This document shows, piece after piece, positions 1 to 7,638 of a DNA stretch of 64,000 bases. The DNA lies in assembly GCA_965221135.1 (NCBI GenBank), contig CBDCRZ010000100.1, positions 992,001 to 1,056,000 of the forward strand, read 5' to 3'. A program made the position numbers and the translations under genes. This stretch comes from Sansalvadorimonas sp965221135. GTDB taxonomy: Bacteria; Pseudomonadota; Gammaproteobacteria; Pseudomonadales; Endozoicomonadaceae. Numbering within the stretch: the first letter of the stretch is position 1; each line of letters starts with the position of its first letter. The notes beneath the pieces were generated by a model that did no database searches, was not told the DNA's origin, and saw nothing but the letters and a program-made list of their open reading frames with translations.

Positions 1-175
1 CACAACCGTCACCTGTACGACCATCGGCAGCAATGCCGCCACGGTGGGTCATACATGTCAGGGCTTCAATTGCTTTACTCAGCAGGTCATGACTCTTCCT
101 GCCTTCGGTGTGGGCAATGAGTCCAAAGCCACAATTGTCCCTGAACTCACCGGGATGATACAAACCTGAACTCAT
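1..175 (-). CDS. gltB: Glutamate synthase large subunit, N-terminal fragment
   Basis: Only the first 58 codons lie in the window; the gene runs off the left edge. The ATG is at 175. The peptide contains the class II glutamine amidotransferase start (DNCGFGLIAH with the nucleophile Cys) followed by THRGGIAADGRTGDGC, both diagnostic of GltB. The enzyme makes glutamate from glutamine and 2-oxoglutarate in the cytoplasm. Its place downstream of aroB matches the order in pseudomonads, except that the usual SPOR-domain (damX-like) gene between aroB and gltB is absent. The ribosome-binding site is weak (GAGAG). Confidence 0.9.
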   Translation of the reverse strand, partial: MSSGLYHPGEFRDNCGFGLIAHTEGRKSHDLLSKAIEALTCMTHRGGIAADGRTGDGC

Positions 176-460
176 AGGCGATCTCTCAACAGCCATTGTG
201 ATAATCGTTATTTGGCGTTACGGGGCATACCGGCCCTCCTGGCCTTTCGACAGTCTCCCCTGACCGTCTCCTTGCTCCAACATTCGATTCGCCTGAGCGA
301 ATTTACAAGATCCCGACAGCGCCATCTGCCAGACAATCTTCTACAGCACATCCTGTCTGTCAGTGGAACCCACTTTTCACCAGTTTAACTACAGATTAAC
401 TGGCTACCAGACTGCTGTTTGACCACCAAAACCTTTTGTGCGCGACCTTGGCGGCGCGTC

Positions 461-489
461 ATTGTACATGGGGTCAACCCCATTAACAA
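461..489 (-). promoter_or_regulatory. Candidate gltB promoter with palindromic spacer
   Basis: On the minus strand, TTGTTA (484-489) and TACAAT (461-466) are separated by 17 bp. The spacer holds a palindrome with 7-bp arms, ATGGGGT-TG-ACCCCAT (468-483). The arrangement looks like a sigma-70 promoter with an operator between the -35 and -10. It would give gltB a leader of about 280 nt. The rest of the 176-700 interval shows no convincing gene. Confidence 0.4.
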
Positions 490-700
490 ACCGACACACG
501 GGGCGCAACTCGTGAAAACCGAATAGACCACATTCTGCGAATTAAGGAAAGACAGGTAAGGACAGGAACAGGCAGGAAAAGGTGGAAAACCGAAGGCAGG
601 ATACAAAAAAGCCGCCACACAACCTAAAGGAAGCACGGCAGCATACATATGCATATAAAGCCAGGTAAAACCCTGAGGCACCCAGGGACAATCTAATCAA

Positions 701-1816
701 TCAAGATTTACAGTAATCCTGCAACAACTGCTGCAAAACACTGGCTGGAGCATCAGAGGTTACGACCGCCCCCCCCAACCCCTTCAATAGAATTAAACGA
801 AGAACACCATCTTCGACTTTCTTATCAACACTCATCAAACCCATAAAATCGTCAGGAGTCATATCCTGGGGTACAGCAACAGGCAAGCCGGCCTGCTGTA
901 GAATATTAACTGTGCGCTCGACCACAGACTCACTGGCCCAACCCATCCGACAGGATAGATCTGCCGCCATAACCATCCCGGCAGCAACAGCCTCACCATG
1001 AAGCCACACACCATAACCCTGATGTGTTTCAATTGCGTGACCAAAAGTATGACCGAGATTCAGTATCGCTCGACGGCCACTTTCAAATTCATCTTCCGCC
1101 ACAACCTGCGCTTTATTCTCACAAGAACGGCGAATAGCTTCTGCCAGCACATCTTGATCACGAGACATGATCTTGCCCATATTCTCTTCCAGCCACAGAA
1201 AGAAGGGCTCATCGGCAATCAAACCGTACTTCACCACCTCCGCAATACCAGCAGAGAGTTCACGATCAGACAGCGTAGAAAGTACCCCCGTATCCGCCAG
1301 CACACATTGAGGCTGATGAAAGGCACCAATCATATTCTTGCCCAGAGCATGGTTAACCCCGGTCTTTCCACCAACCGAAGAGTCCACCTGAGAAAGGAGT
1401 GTTGTAGGAATCTGGATAAAATTCACACCACGCTGATAGCTGGCCGCTGCAAAGCCACACATATCACCGACAACACCACCACCCAGCGCAATCAATGTTG
1501 TTTTACGGTCATGCTTTGCTTCAAGCAGGCCATCGAAAATCTGATTCAGTACATCAAGGTTCTTATATTGCTCGCCATCAGGAAGAACAATCGTCGTAAC
1601 CTGATAACCTTCAAGGGTTCTACAAATTTGCTCCAGATAAAGAGGCGCAACAGTTTCATTAGTGACAACGGCAACCCGTTTACCCCTGATATGAGGAACC
1701 AGAAGCTCTTTTCTTGCCAGCAGGCCAGAGCCAATATAAATGGGGTAAGAACGCTCACCCAGATCAACATTCAATGCTTGTACTGACTCATTGGAAAGAG
1801 CAGAGGTAGCCGACAC
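701..1816 (-). CDS. aroB: 3-dehydroquinate synthase
   Basis: This enzyme converts DAHP to 3-dehydroquinate, the second step of the shikimate pathway, using NAD+ and a divalent metal. The 371-residue product has the family length. Visible motifs are DGEQYKN (80-86), the glycine-rich LGGGVVGD (111-118) and PTTLLSQVDSSVGGKTG (137-153). The metal ligands are Glu193, His256 (LGHTFGH) and His273 (HGEAVAAG). The gene follows aroK by 39 nt on the same strand, the usual aroK-aroB pair downstream of the pil operon. Confidence 0.97.
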   Translation of the reverse strand: MSATSALSNESVQALNVDLGERSYPIYIGSGLLARKELLVPHIRGKRVAVVTNETVAPLYLEQICRTLEGYQVTTIVLPDGEQYKNLDVLNQIFDGLLEAKHDRKTTLIALGGGVVGDMCGFAAASYQRGVNFIQIPTTLLSQVDSSVGGKTGVNHALGKNMIGAFHQPQCVLADTGVLSTLSDRELSAGIAEVVKYGLIADEPFFLWLEENMGKIMSRDQDVLAEAIRRSCENKAQVVAEDEFESGRRAILNLGHTFGHAIETHQGYGVWLHGEAVAAGMVMAADLSCRMGWASESVVERTVNILQQAGLPVAVPQDMTPDDFMGLMSVDKKVEDGVLRLILLKGLGGAVVTSDAPASVLQQLLQDYCKS

Positions 1817-1855
1817 AGCCTGACTCCTGTAAACGATAAAGATAGCCGTGAGTGA

Positions 1856-2374
1856 TTATGACGCGCTTTGAACAGCTTCAATGATTTCCTGAATAACCTG
1901 TCGAGGACTACCTCGATCAGTACAGACAATCAAATCAGCCGCCTGCCGATAGAGAGGCTCACGGGCCGAGTAAAGATCCGTTAAAACCTGCTCACGATCA
2001 GGGCGCTGTAGAAGTGGTCGTTTTTTGTCTTTCGCTGTGCGCAGCATCTGTGTAGTCACTGAGGCTTTAAGAAAAACCACGAAACCACCAGACACCATCA
2101 ACCTGCGGTTTTCCGGGCGCATGATAATACCCCCACCGGTAGCGACGACCTGGGATGACTCTCCCTGCAAAGCCCTCAGGACCGCTGTTTCTCTTTGCCG
2201 GAACCCCTCTTCACCTTCCATATCGAAGATCCAGGGGATATCGGCTCCACAACGCTCCTCTACTTCCTGATCGGTATCAAGAAAGGGCAGACTCAGCTCC
2301 CGGGAAAGCATGCGGCCAATGGTGCTTTTTCCAGCTCCCATTGGCCCGACGAGATAAATAGTGCGTGACTGCAT
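1856..2374 (-). CDS. aroK: Shikimate kinase
   Basis: Phosphorylates shikimate with ATP in the shikimate pathway. The 172-residue product has the P-loop GPMGAGKST (10-18), the substrate-binding DTD (33-35), Arg59 in FRQRE, the TGGG loop (79-82) and the lid segment KKRPLL. It starts 8 nt downstream of the pilQ stop, so it is probably cotranscribed with the pilus operon, as in related gammaproteobacteria. Confidence 0.97.
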   Translation of the reverse strand: MQSRTIYLVGPMGAGKSTIGRMLSRELSLPFLDTDQEVEERCGADIPWIFDMEGEEGFRQRETAVLRALQGESSQVVATGGGIIMRPENRRLMVSGGFVVFLKASVTTQMLRTAKDKKRPLLQRPDREQVLTDLYSAREPLYRQAADLIVCTDRGSPRQVIQEIIEAVQSAS

Positions 2375-2382
2375 ACTTCCTG

Positions 2383-4662
2383 TCAGCGCAAGGCCATTGA
2401 CTCCGTAAGAATTTTAGGGGTAATAAATATCAGGGTCTCTGTTTTGGTATCACGCTTGGTGTCCTTGCGAAACAAGCGGCCTACACCTGGCAGATCACCC
2501 AAAAAGGGTACCTTTTCAACACCCCGACTCGTAGTGTTCTTGAAGATACCACCAAGAACTATGGTCTGACCATCTTCAATCAGCACTTTTGTATCAACTT
2601 CAGTGGTATCAATGATGGGGACACCCGTAGGCGTAGACGTAGTACTGTCATCATTGTTCACCTTGATTTCCATAATAATACGGCCATCAGGTGTAATTTG
2701 CGGCGTCACCTCAAGGGACAACACAGCTTCCTTAAAGGATACAGTCGTAGCACCACTGGAACTGGCTTCCTGATAAGGAATCTCCTTACCACTTTTGATC
2801 GTTGCCTTCTGCTTATCGGAAGTAATGACCTTTGGCTGGGAAACAATCTCACCACCACCATCACTTTCCAGCGCAGACAGCTCAAGATTGATAACTGCCG
2901 AGTCAGACATAAAGCCAATGGCAAGAGCAGAAGAACCAGCACCACTAACAGACAGGTCAGTAAAGAGCTGATCGTAGGTATATTTACGCTCAATCACACC
3001 ATCATTGACTTCGGTAGTAATATTGGCCCCTTGACCACCAAAGAACCCACCACGATCTCCCTGCCTGGTTTGACCTGGATTTATATAGCCACCCCACTTT
3101 ACACCCAGCTCCTTCCGAAAGCTGGTATCTGCAGCAACAATTCGGGCTTCAATCTGCACCTGGCGTACAGGAATATCCACCTTTTTGATCAAGGCACTAA
3201 TTTCATCAAGCTTTTGTTGAGTTTCCTGAACAAGAAGGCTGTTCGTTCGCTCAATCACCTGAACACTGCCACGCTCAGACAGAATGCGGTTACCTTCACC
3301 ACCCAACAGTACGGCTGCAATTTCAGCAGCTGTGGCATAATTCACCTGAACCAACTCAGAATAAAGCGGTGCCAACTCACGAATCTGCTGCTCAGACTCC
3401 AGAAGCTCACGCTCTTGAGCTGCCAACTCAGCTGCCGGAGCAACCACCAGAACATTATTTTCCTGTCGCTGCCCCAGACCTTTGGATTTCAGGACAATAT
3501 CCAGAGCCTGATCCCAGGGCACACTCTTCAACCGCAACGTGACACTTCCAGATACTGAATCACTTGCAACCAGGTTCAAGTTTTTAAAGTCTGCCAGAAT
3601 CTGCAAAACATCCCGAACTTCAATATCCTGAAAGTCGAGAGAGAGACGCTCACCGCTATAAACCAGTTTTTGACGGGCCTTTTGCTCAGCCTCAGCTTTC
3701 GTCAGAGGCTTAACACTGATAGTGATCTGCTCATCCGCCTGCCAGGCCAGGTAATCAAACTCACCCTTGGGCTCAATAATAACAAGACCCTTACCATCCT
3801 GAACGCGGGCATCGATATACTGAACAGGTGTCGCGAAATCCATTACATCCAGACGATTACGGAGTTTCACGGGAATATTGGAATCAGGAAAAGTCAGACG
3901 GATACGGCCACCCTGCTCATCCAAAGCCATGGTGACAGCCTTAGAGGATACACCAATGAGAATATTACCCTCACCATCTTCCCCCCGCTCAAAATCAATA
4001 CCAGTGACCCGGTTACCCTGACTCGCAGGAGCAGGCTTTGTAACAGCTATCACTTCCACACGATCAGTATCAGTGGACGCTTTAGATTTCGGAGCCTTGG
4101 TCGCTGTAGACTGCTGAACGCCTGCAGGGGGCGCAGCGCTCTCGACAACATCACCAACCACCACGTAAAGAGCATTACCCTCCACGCGAGTGGTGTAACC
4201 CGTAGAGGTATCAAGGTTAACTATCAGGCGGGTACGATCTTTGGTCTCCAGCACAGTTACAGATTTGGCGTTAGAGAAACCAATATCGTTATATTTGTCG
4301 ATTGTGCTTTTCGTACCAGGCAGATCAAGAGAAATACGAGCAGGCTGCTCTATCACATAACCTTTAACAGAGGGTGGCGGAGAGTCAAAGGTCAGCTTCA
4401 TCTCCACCCGATCTCCAGGCAATGATGTAACATCCAGATCCTGTAATGTTCCGGCAAGTGCCGAAGCCGCGCAGAAACCAGTCAAACCAGTTCCAAGCAG
4501 CCTCCCCCATTGTGCAAATCTGCGTTGTTTATTCATCCGGAAACACCCGTAATCTTTTATCATTCCCTGTGCCGGTCTTTTGCCTGCACGAATTTTATTT
4601 TTAGCTTTTTTATTATTCTGTCTTTCAGCATATGCCTGATAGACGGAGATACCAAGGCGCAT
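2383..4662 (-). CDS. pilQ: Type IV pilus secretin PilQ
   Basis: Forms the outer-membrane ring through which type IV pili pass. The order is signal peptide, N-terminal AMIN-type beta domains, an STN/secretin N0 domain (LDFQDIEVRDVLQILADF), N1 repeats and the C-terminal secretin core ending IFITPKIL. Start choice is uncertain. The ATG at 4662 has a good ribosome site (TAAGGG) but puts about 42 basic residues before the signal peptide. An ATG at 4536 starts directly with a normal signal peptide (MNKQRRFAQWGRLLGTGLTG) but leaves a 151-nt gap after pilP. A TTG at 4668 also keeps the frame open. Last gene of pilMNOPQ. Confidence 0.95.
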   Translation of the reverse strand: MRLGISVYQAYAERQNNKKAKNKIRAGKRPAQGMIKDYGCFRMNKQRRFAQWGRLLGTGLTGFCAASALAGTLQDLDVTSLPGDRVEMKLTFDSPPPSVKGYVIEQPARISLDLPGTKSTIDKYNDIGFSNAKSVTVLETKDRTRLIVNLDTSTGYTTRVEGNALYVVVGDVVESAAPPAGVQQSTATKAPKSKASTDTDRVEVIAVTKPAPASQGNRVTGIDFERGEDGEGNILIGVSSKAVTMALDEQGGRIRLTFPDSNIPVKLRNRLDVMDFATPVQYIDARVQDGKGLVIIEPKGEFDYLAWQADEQITISVKPLTKAEAEQKARQKLVYSGERLSLDFQDIEVRDVLQILADFKNLNLVASDSVSGSVTLRLKSVPWDQALDIVLKSKGLGQRQENNVLVVAPAAELAAQERELLESEQQIRELAPLYSELVQVNYATAAEIAAVLLGGEGNRILSERGSVQVIERTNSLLVQETQQKLDEISALIKKVDIPVRQVQIEARIVAADTSFRKELGVKWGGYINPGQTRQGDRGGFFGGQGANITTEVNDGVIERKYTYDQLFTDLSVSGAGSSALAIGFMSDSAVINLELSALESDGGGEIVSQPKVITSDKQKATIKSGKEIPYQEASSSGATTVSFKEAVLSLEVTPQITPDGRIIMEIKVNNDDSTTSTPTGVPIIDTTEVDTKVLIEDGQTIVLGGIFKNTTSRGVEKVPFLGDLPGVGRLFRKDTKRDTKTETLIFITPKILTESMALR

Positions 4663-4687
4663 CCACAACCCTTAAGCAAAGCTATTA

Positions 4688-5221
4688 TCAGGACCCCTTA
4701 AGAAGCAGGGTCCTTGGCCGTTCCACCCAATTTTCACCGCCACTGCTAACGATTTCTACAATCTGGATTTCAGCATCTGTAATTCCAATAATACGGCCGT
4801 GATTCCTTCCCAGATAATCACCAACCTGAACCTTGTACACCCCACCATCGGCCGCAAGTAATGCATAATAGCGACTCTCGTCACTCAGAGTACCCACCAT
4901 AGTGAAGCTATCAAAAGCGAAGTTCTCAAGATACTGTTTAACACGATCCAGGTCAGGTTTAATATCACTGAAAACCTGATGTTTGCGAGCCACTTCAACT
5001 TTTACAGGGCGATCAAAAGGACTGCGCTCCCCGGATGCACTATAGGCAAAAGCTTCGTAGGTATTGAATGCAGGCAGCGGATCAATCACACCTTTTGGCC
5101 GTGTACGCACCTCATCCATATACCGGGAGAGATCCTGATAGCCTCTATCCTCACTACACCCTACAAGAAGTATTGAGCCACCGATAACTACTGTCGCCAG
5201 GAAAGAATGACGCTTCATCAC
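4688..5221 (-). CDS. pilP: Type IV pilus assembly lipoprotein PilP
   Basis: Inner-membrane lipoprotein that links the PilMNO alignment complex to the PilQ secretin. The 177-residue product has a lipoprotein signal with lipobox LVGC (Cys22). A disordered segment follows, then a beta-rich HR domain with VQVGDYLGRNHGRIIGI. The start overlaps the pilO stop by 4 nt, showing translational coupling. Confidence 0.95.
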   Translation of the reverse strand: MMKRHSFLATVVIGGSILLVGCSEDRGYQDLSRYMDEVRTRPKGVIDPLPAFNTYEAFAYSASGERSPFDRPVKVEVARKHQVFSDIKPDLDRVKQYLENFAFDSFTMVGTLSDESRYYALLAADGGVYKVQVGDYLGRNHGRIIGITDAEIQIVEIVSSGGENWVERPRTLLLKGS

Positions 5222-5832
5222 GCTCCCCCCTTATCGTTATAACGATAGGTACGCGCTTTAATCTGCATTGTCAGCACACCACTACCCTTATCACCTTTTA
5301 TTGTGAAATCATGAAGAGTCACAATACGAGGAAGACCAGACACACCACTGACAAAGTTACCCAGATCGTGATAATTACCCCTGACATTCACATCAATGGG
5401 CAGTTCCACATAGAATTCATGAGTCTTTTCAGGCTGCAGATTAATGGCATCAATCGTCAAGCCAGCACCCAGACCTGTGTAGGTTATATCTTCCAACAGA
5501 CCAGGAACCTCAGTATCGCTCGGCAACTGTTTGATCAAAGCACCAAAAGACGCTTCCATTTCGATCATCTGCCCTCGATAAGCATCAAGGTTGGCCGCAA
5601 GAAAAGCTTTGGTTTGATACTGCTGCTTCAACTCAGTTTCACGATTAGCTTCGCGCTCGAGGCTGGACCCAAGATCATTCAGGTGAAAGTGGTGACCAAG
5701 AAAAATAACCAGGACAAAAACAATCACACAAAGAATAACTTTAACAGGACCAGGCCAGGACCCAATATTCTCGAGATCAAGTTCATTGATATCAAAATTA
5801 TTCAGCTTGTCCATAGAGTCTTTCATACTCAT
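5218..5832 (-). CDS. pilO: Type IV pilus inner-membrane protein PilO
   Basis: Bitopic protein that pairs with PilN in the periplasm to form the alignment complex of the pilus machine. The 204 residues comprise a short cytoplasmic tail, one membrane helix at about 30-46, a coiled coil at about 50-80 (REANRETELKQQYQ) and a ferredoxin-like periplasmic domain. It overlaps pilN and pilP by 4 nt each. Confidence 0.95.
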   Translation of the reverse strand: MSMKDSMDKLNNFDINELDLENIGSWPGPVKVILCVIVFVLVIFLGHHFHLNDLGSSLEREANRETELKQQYQTKAFLAANLDAYRGQMIEMEASFGALIKQLPSDTEVPGLLEDITYTGLGAGLTIDAINLQPEKTHEFYVELPIDVNVRGNYHDLGNFVSGVSGLPRIVTLHDFTIKGDKGSGVLTMQIKARTYRYNDKGGA

Positions 5833-6392
5833 GGGCTATCCTCCCCATCACTGACTGCTGGCGCCACCTGAATTACCGTTAGATCAAAGGTACTGCCATC
5901 CTTGCCCCTCAATGCCTTTACCGCCGCAAGATTAGGGCTGCTGAACCACTCTGACTCATCAAGTTGACGCATTAGCTTGGAGATACGATTATTGGACTCA
6001 GAAACACCCTGAATCTTTATCGTCGTCCCACTCATACTCAGACTGGTAAAGTACACCCCATCTGGCAACACCTGCACAAGCTCATCAAAAACCCGAACAA
6101 TCACCGGGCGATTACCCTGAAGGTTCTGGATAACCTCCATACGCGCCAGCAATTCCTTTTTCTTATCTTTCAGCTCATTGATTTCTTTTATCTTGCCATC
6201 AAGGGTGCTGATTTCAGTTTGTACAAACTGATTTCTGGCCTTTTGATTTTCGATAGCAGAATTGAGCATCAGGTCACGGGCAAAAATAAGTACCACTGCA
6301 ATCGCTACGGTAGCACCAAGACCTATCAGAAAGTTTTTCTGTCGCTCCTTGCGCAGCTCATCACGCCAGGGCAGAAGATTAATTCTTGCCAT
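5829..6392 (-). CDS. pilN: Type IV pilus inner-membrane protein PilN
   Basis: Partner of PilO and PilM. The N-terminus MARINLLPWRDELRKERQ carries the INLLPWR motif that docks into PilM in the cytoplasm. One membrane helix follows at about 24-44, then a coiled coil (DGKIKEINELKDKKKELLAR) and the periplasmic domain. The start shares one base with the pilM stop. Confidence 0.96.
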   Translation of the reverse strand: MARINLLPWRDELRKERQKNFLIGLGATVAIAVVLIFARDLMLNSAIENQKARNQFVQTEISTLDGKIKEINELKDKKKELLARMEVIQNLQGNRPVIVRVFDELVQVLPDGVYFTSLSMSGTTIKIQGVSESNNRISKLMRQLDESEWFSSPNLAAVKALRGKDGSTFDLTVIQVAPAVSDGEDSP

Positions 6393-7453
6393 CAGTCAAA
6401 GCTCCTCATCGCCAGACCACAGGCAATCATCATTGCCGGGGCGTCGTTTGTCAGAGCACTGGTATTCACCCGACTGGCTACAGACATTTTTGCAAACGGG
6501 TTAGCCAGAACACAGCGAGTACCAATTTTATTGGCAATCATTTCAGCCAGCCCCAGAGTTGACGCTGTCCCTCCTGCCAAAACAATGCAGTCCACATCGT
6601 TGAAATGACTTGAGGAATAGAAGAATTGCAGACTACGGGACACCTGCTGAACAGCTGCCTCACGGAACGGCTCAAGCACTTCCGGCTCATAATCATCAGG
6701 CAGTTCGCCTGTTTTCTTAGCAAGCCCGGCCTCTTCTGGAGACATGCCATAACGACGCTGAATCTCATCTGTCAGCTGTCGACCACCAAACAGCTGCTCC
6801 CGGGTATAAACAGTCTTACCCTTTTCCAGCACGCTCAATGTCGTCAGAGTTGCCCCAAGATCGACAACTGCCACCAAAGGGTCATCGCCCAGCTCCAACT
6901 CAGGCTCTATCAACTCATAAGCCCGCTCCATCGCATAGGCTTCTACATCGACAACCTTGGCATTCAGGCCCGCAATATTCAGAGCCGCCTCACGGTTATC
7001 AACATTTTCCTTACGACTGGCAGCCACAAGCACTTCAGCTCGTTCTGGATTGGTTTCACTCAACCCAATCACTTCGAAATCAAGGGCAACTTCATCCAGC
7101 GGATAAGGAATATACTGATCAGCCTCGACAGAGATCTGACTCTCCATCTCGTCATCGCTTAGCGAAGCGTCCATCTCCATTACCTTGGTGATCACAGAAG
7201 AACCGGCGACAGCTACTGCCGTATTCTTTACAGATGTTCTGGCCTTGGTAACGAGTTGACGCAAGCAGTCCCCAACTGCCTCCAGCTCATTAATATTCTT
7301 CTCTACCACTGCATTCGGTGGCAAAGGCTCAACCGCATAGGATTCCACTCGGTACTGATTACCGGTACGGCTTAGTTCCAGTAACTTGACCGATGTAGAA
7401 CTGATATCGACCCCCAGCAATGCACTGGATTTCTTATTAAACAGCCCCAACAC
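6392..7453 (-). CDS. pilM: Type IV pilus assembly ATPase-like protein PilM
   Basis: Cytoplasmic actin/FtsA-like protein that binds the PilN N-terminus. The 353-residue product begins MLGLFNKKSSALLGVDISSTSVK, with the phosphate-1 loop GVDISSTSVKLLEL. A later nucleotide-binding loop is VVDLGATLTTLSVL, and the adenosine loop is VLAGGTASTLGLAEM. The start is GTG with a GGGAG site 9 nt upstream. First gene of the operon, divergent from mrcA. Confidence 0.96.
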   Translation of the reverse strand: MLGLFNKKSSALLGVDISSTSVKLLELSRTGNQYRVESYAVEPLPPNAVVEKNINELEAVGDCLRQLVTKARTSVKNTAVAVAGSSVITKVMEMDASLSDDEMESQISVEADQYIPYPLDEVALDFEVIGLSETNPERAEVLVAASRKENVDNREAALNIAGLNAKVVDVEAYAMERAYELIEPELELGDDPLVAVVDLGATLTTLSVLEKGKTVYTREQLFGGRQLTDEIQRRYGMSPEEAGLAKKTGELPDDYEPEVLEPFREAAVQQVSRSLQFFYSSSHFNDVDCIVLAGGTASTLGLAEMIANKIGTRCVLANPFAKMSVASRVNTSALTNDAPAMMIACGLAMRSFD

Positions 7454-7540
7454 AGGTGCTTACTCCCCATGGTTTGGTATTCTTAGATTATTATTTTCTC
7501 AAACTGACTCCATTAAATAACAGTCTGCGATATATGGCAA

Positions 7541-7571
7541 TTGTGCCAAGTGCATTACTCTTGCTTATAAT
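7541..7571 (+). promoter_or_regulatory. Candidate mrcA promoter
   Basis: TTGTGC (7541-7546) and a perfect TATAAT (7566-7571) are separated by 19 bp in the 185-nt divergent region between pilM and mrcA. The -10 is convincing; the -35 is weak and the spacing long. It would place transcription start near 7578. Confidence 0.4.
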
Positions 7572-7638
7572 GGCGCCAACATTGACGTTTTTTTTCGCTG
7601 GAAGGCGATAGTTACAGGCTCATTTATTAATAAAATTT

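Noticed and set aside
385..681. 98-codon minus-strand frame directly after aroB
   Set aside because: Cys- and Phe-rich translation without a domain or ribosome site; overlaps the gltB promoter candidate.
998..1786. 262-codon frame antisense to aroB
   Set aside because: It is the shadow of aroB on the other strand, with biased composition and no motif.
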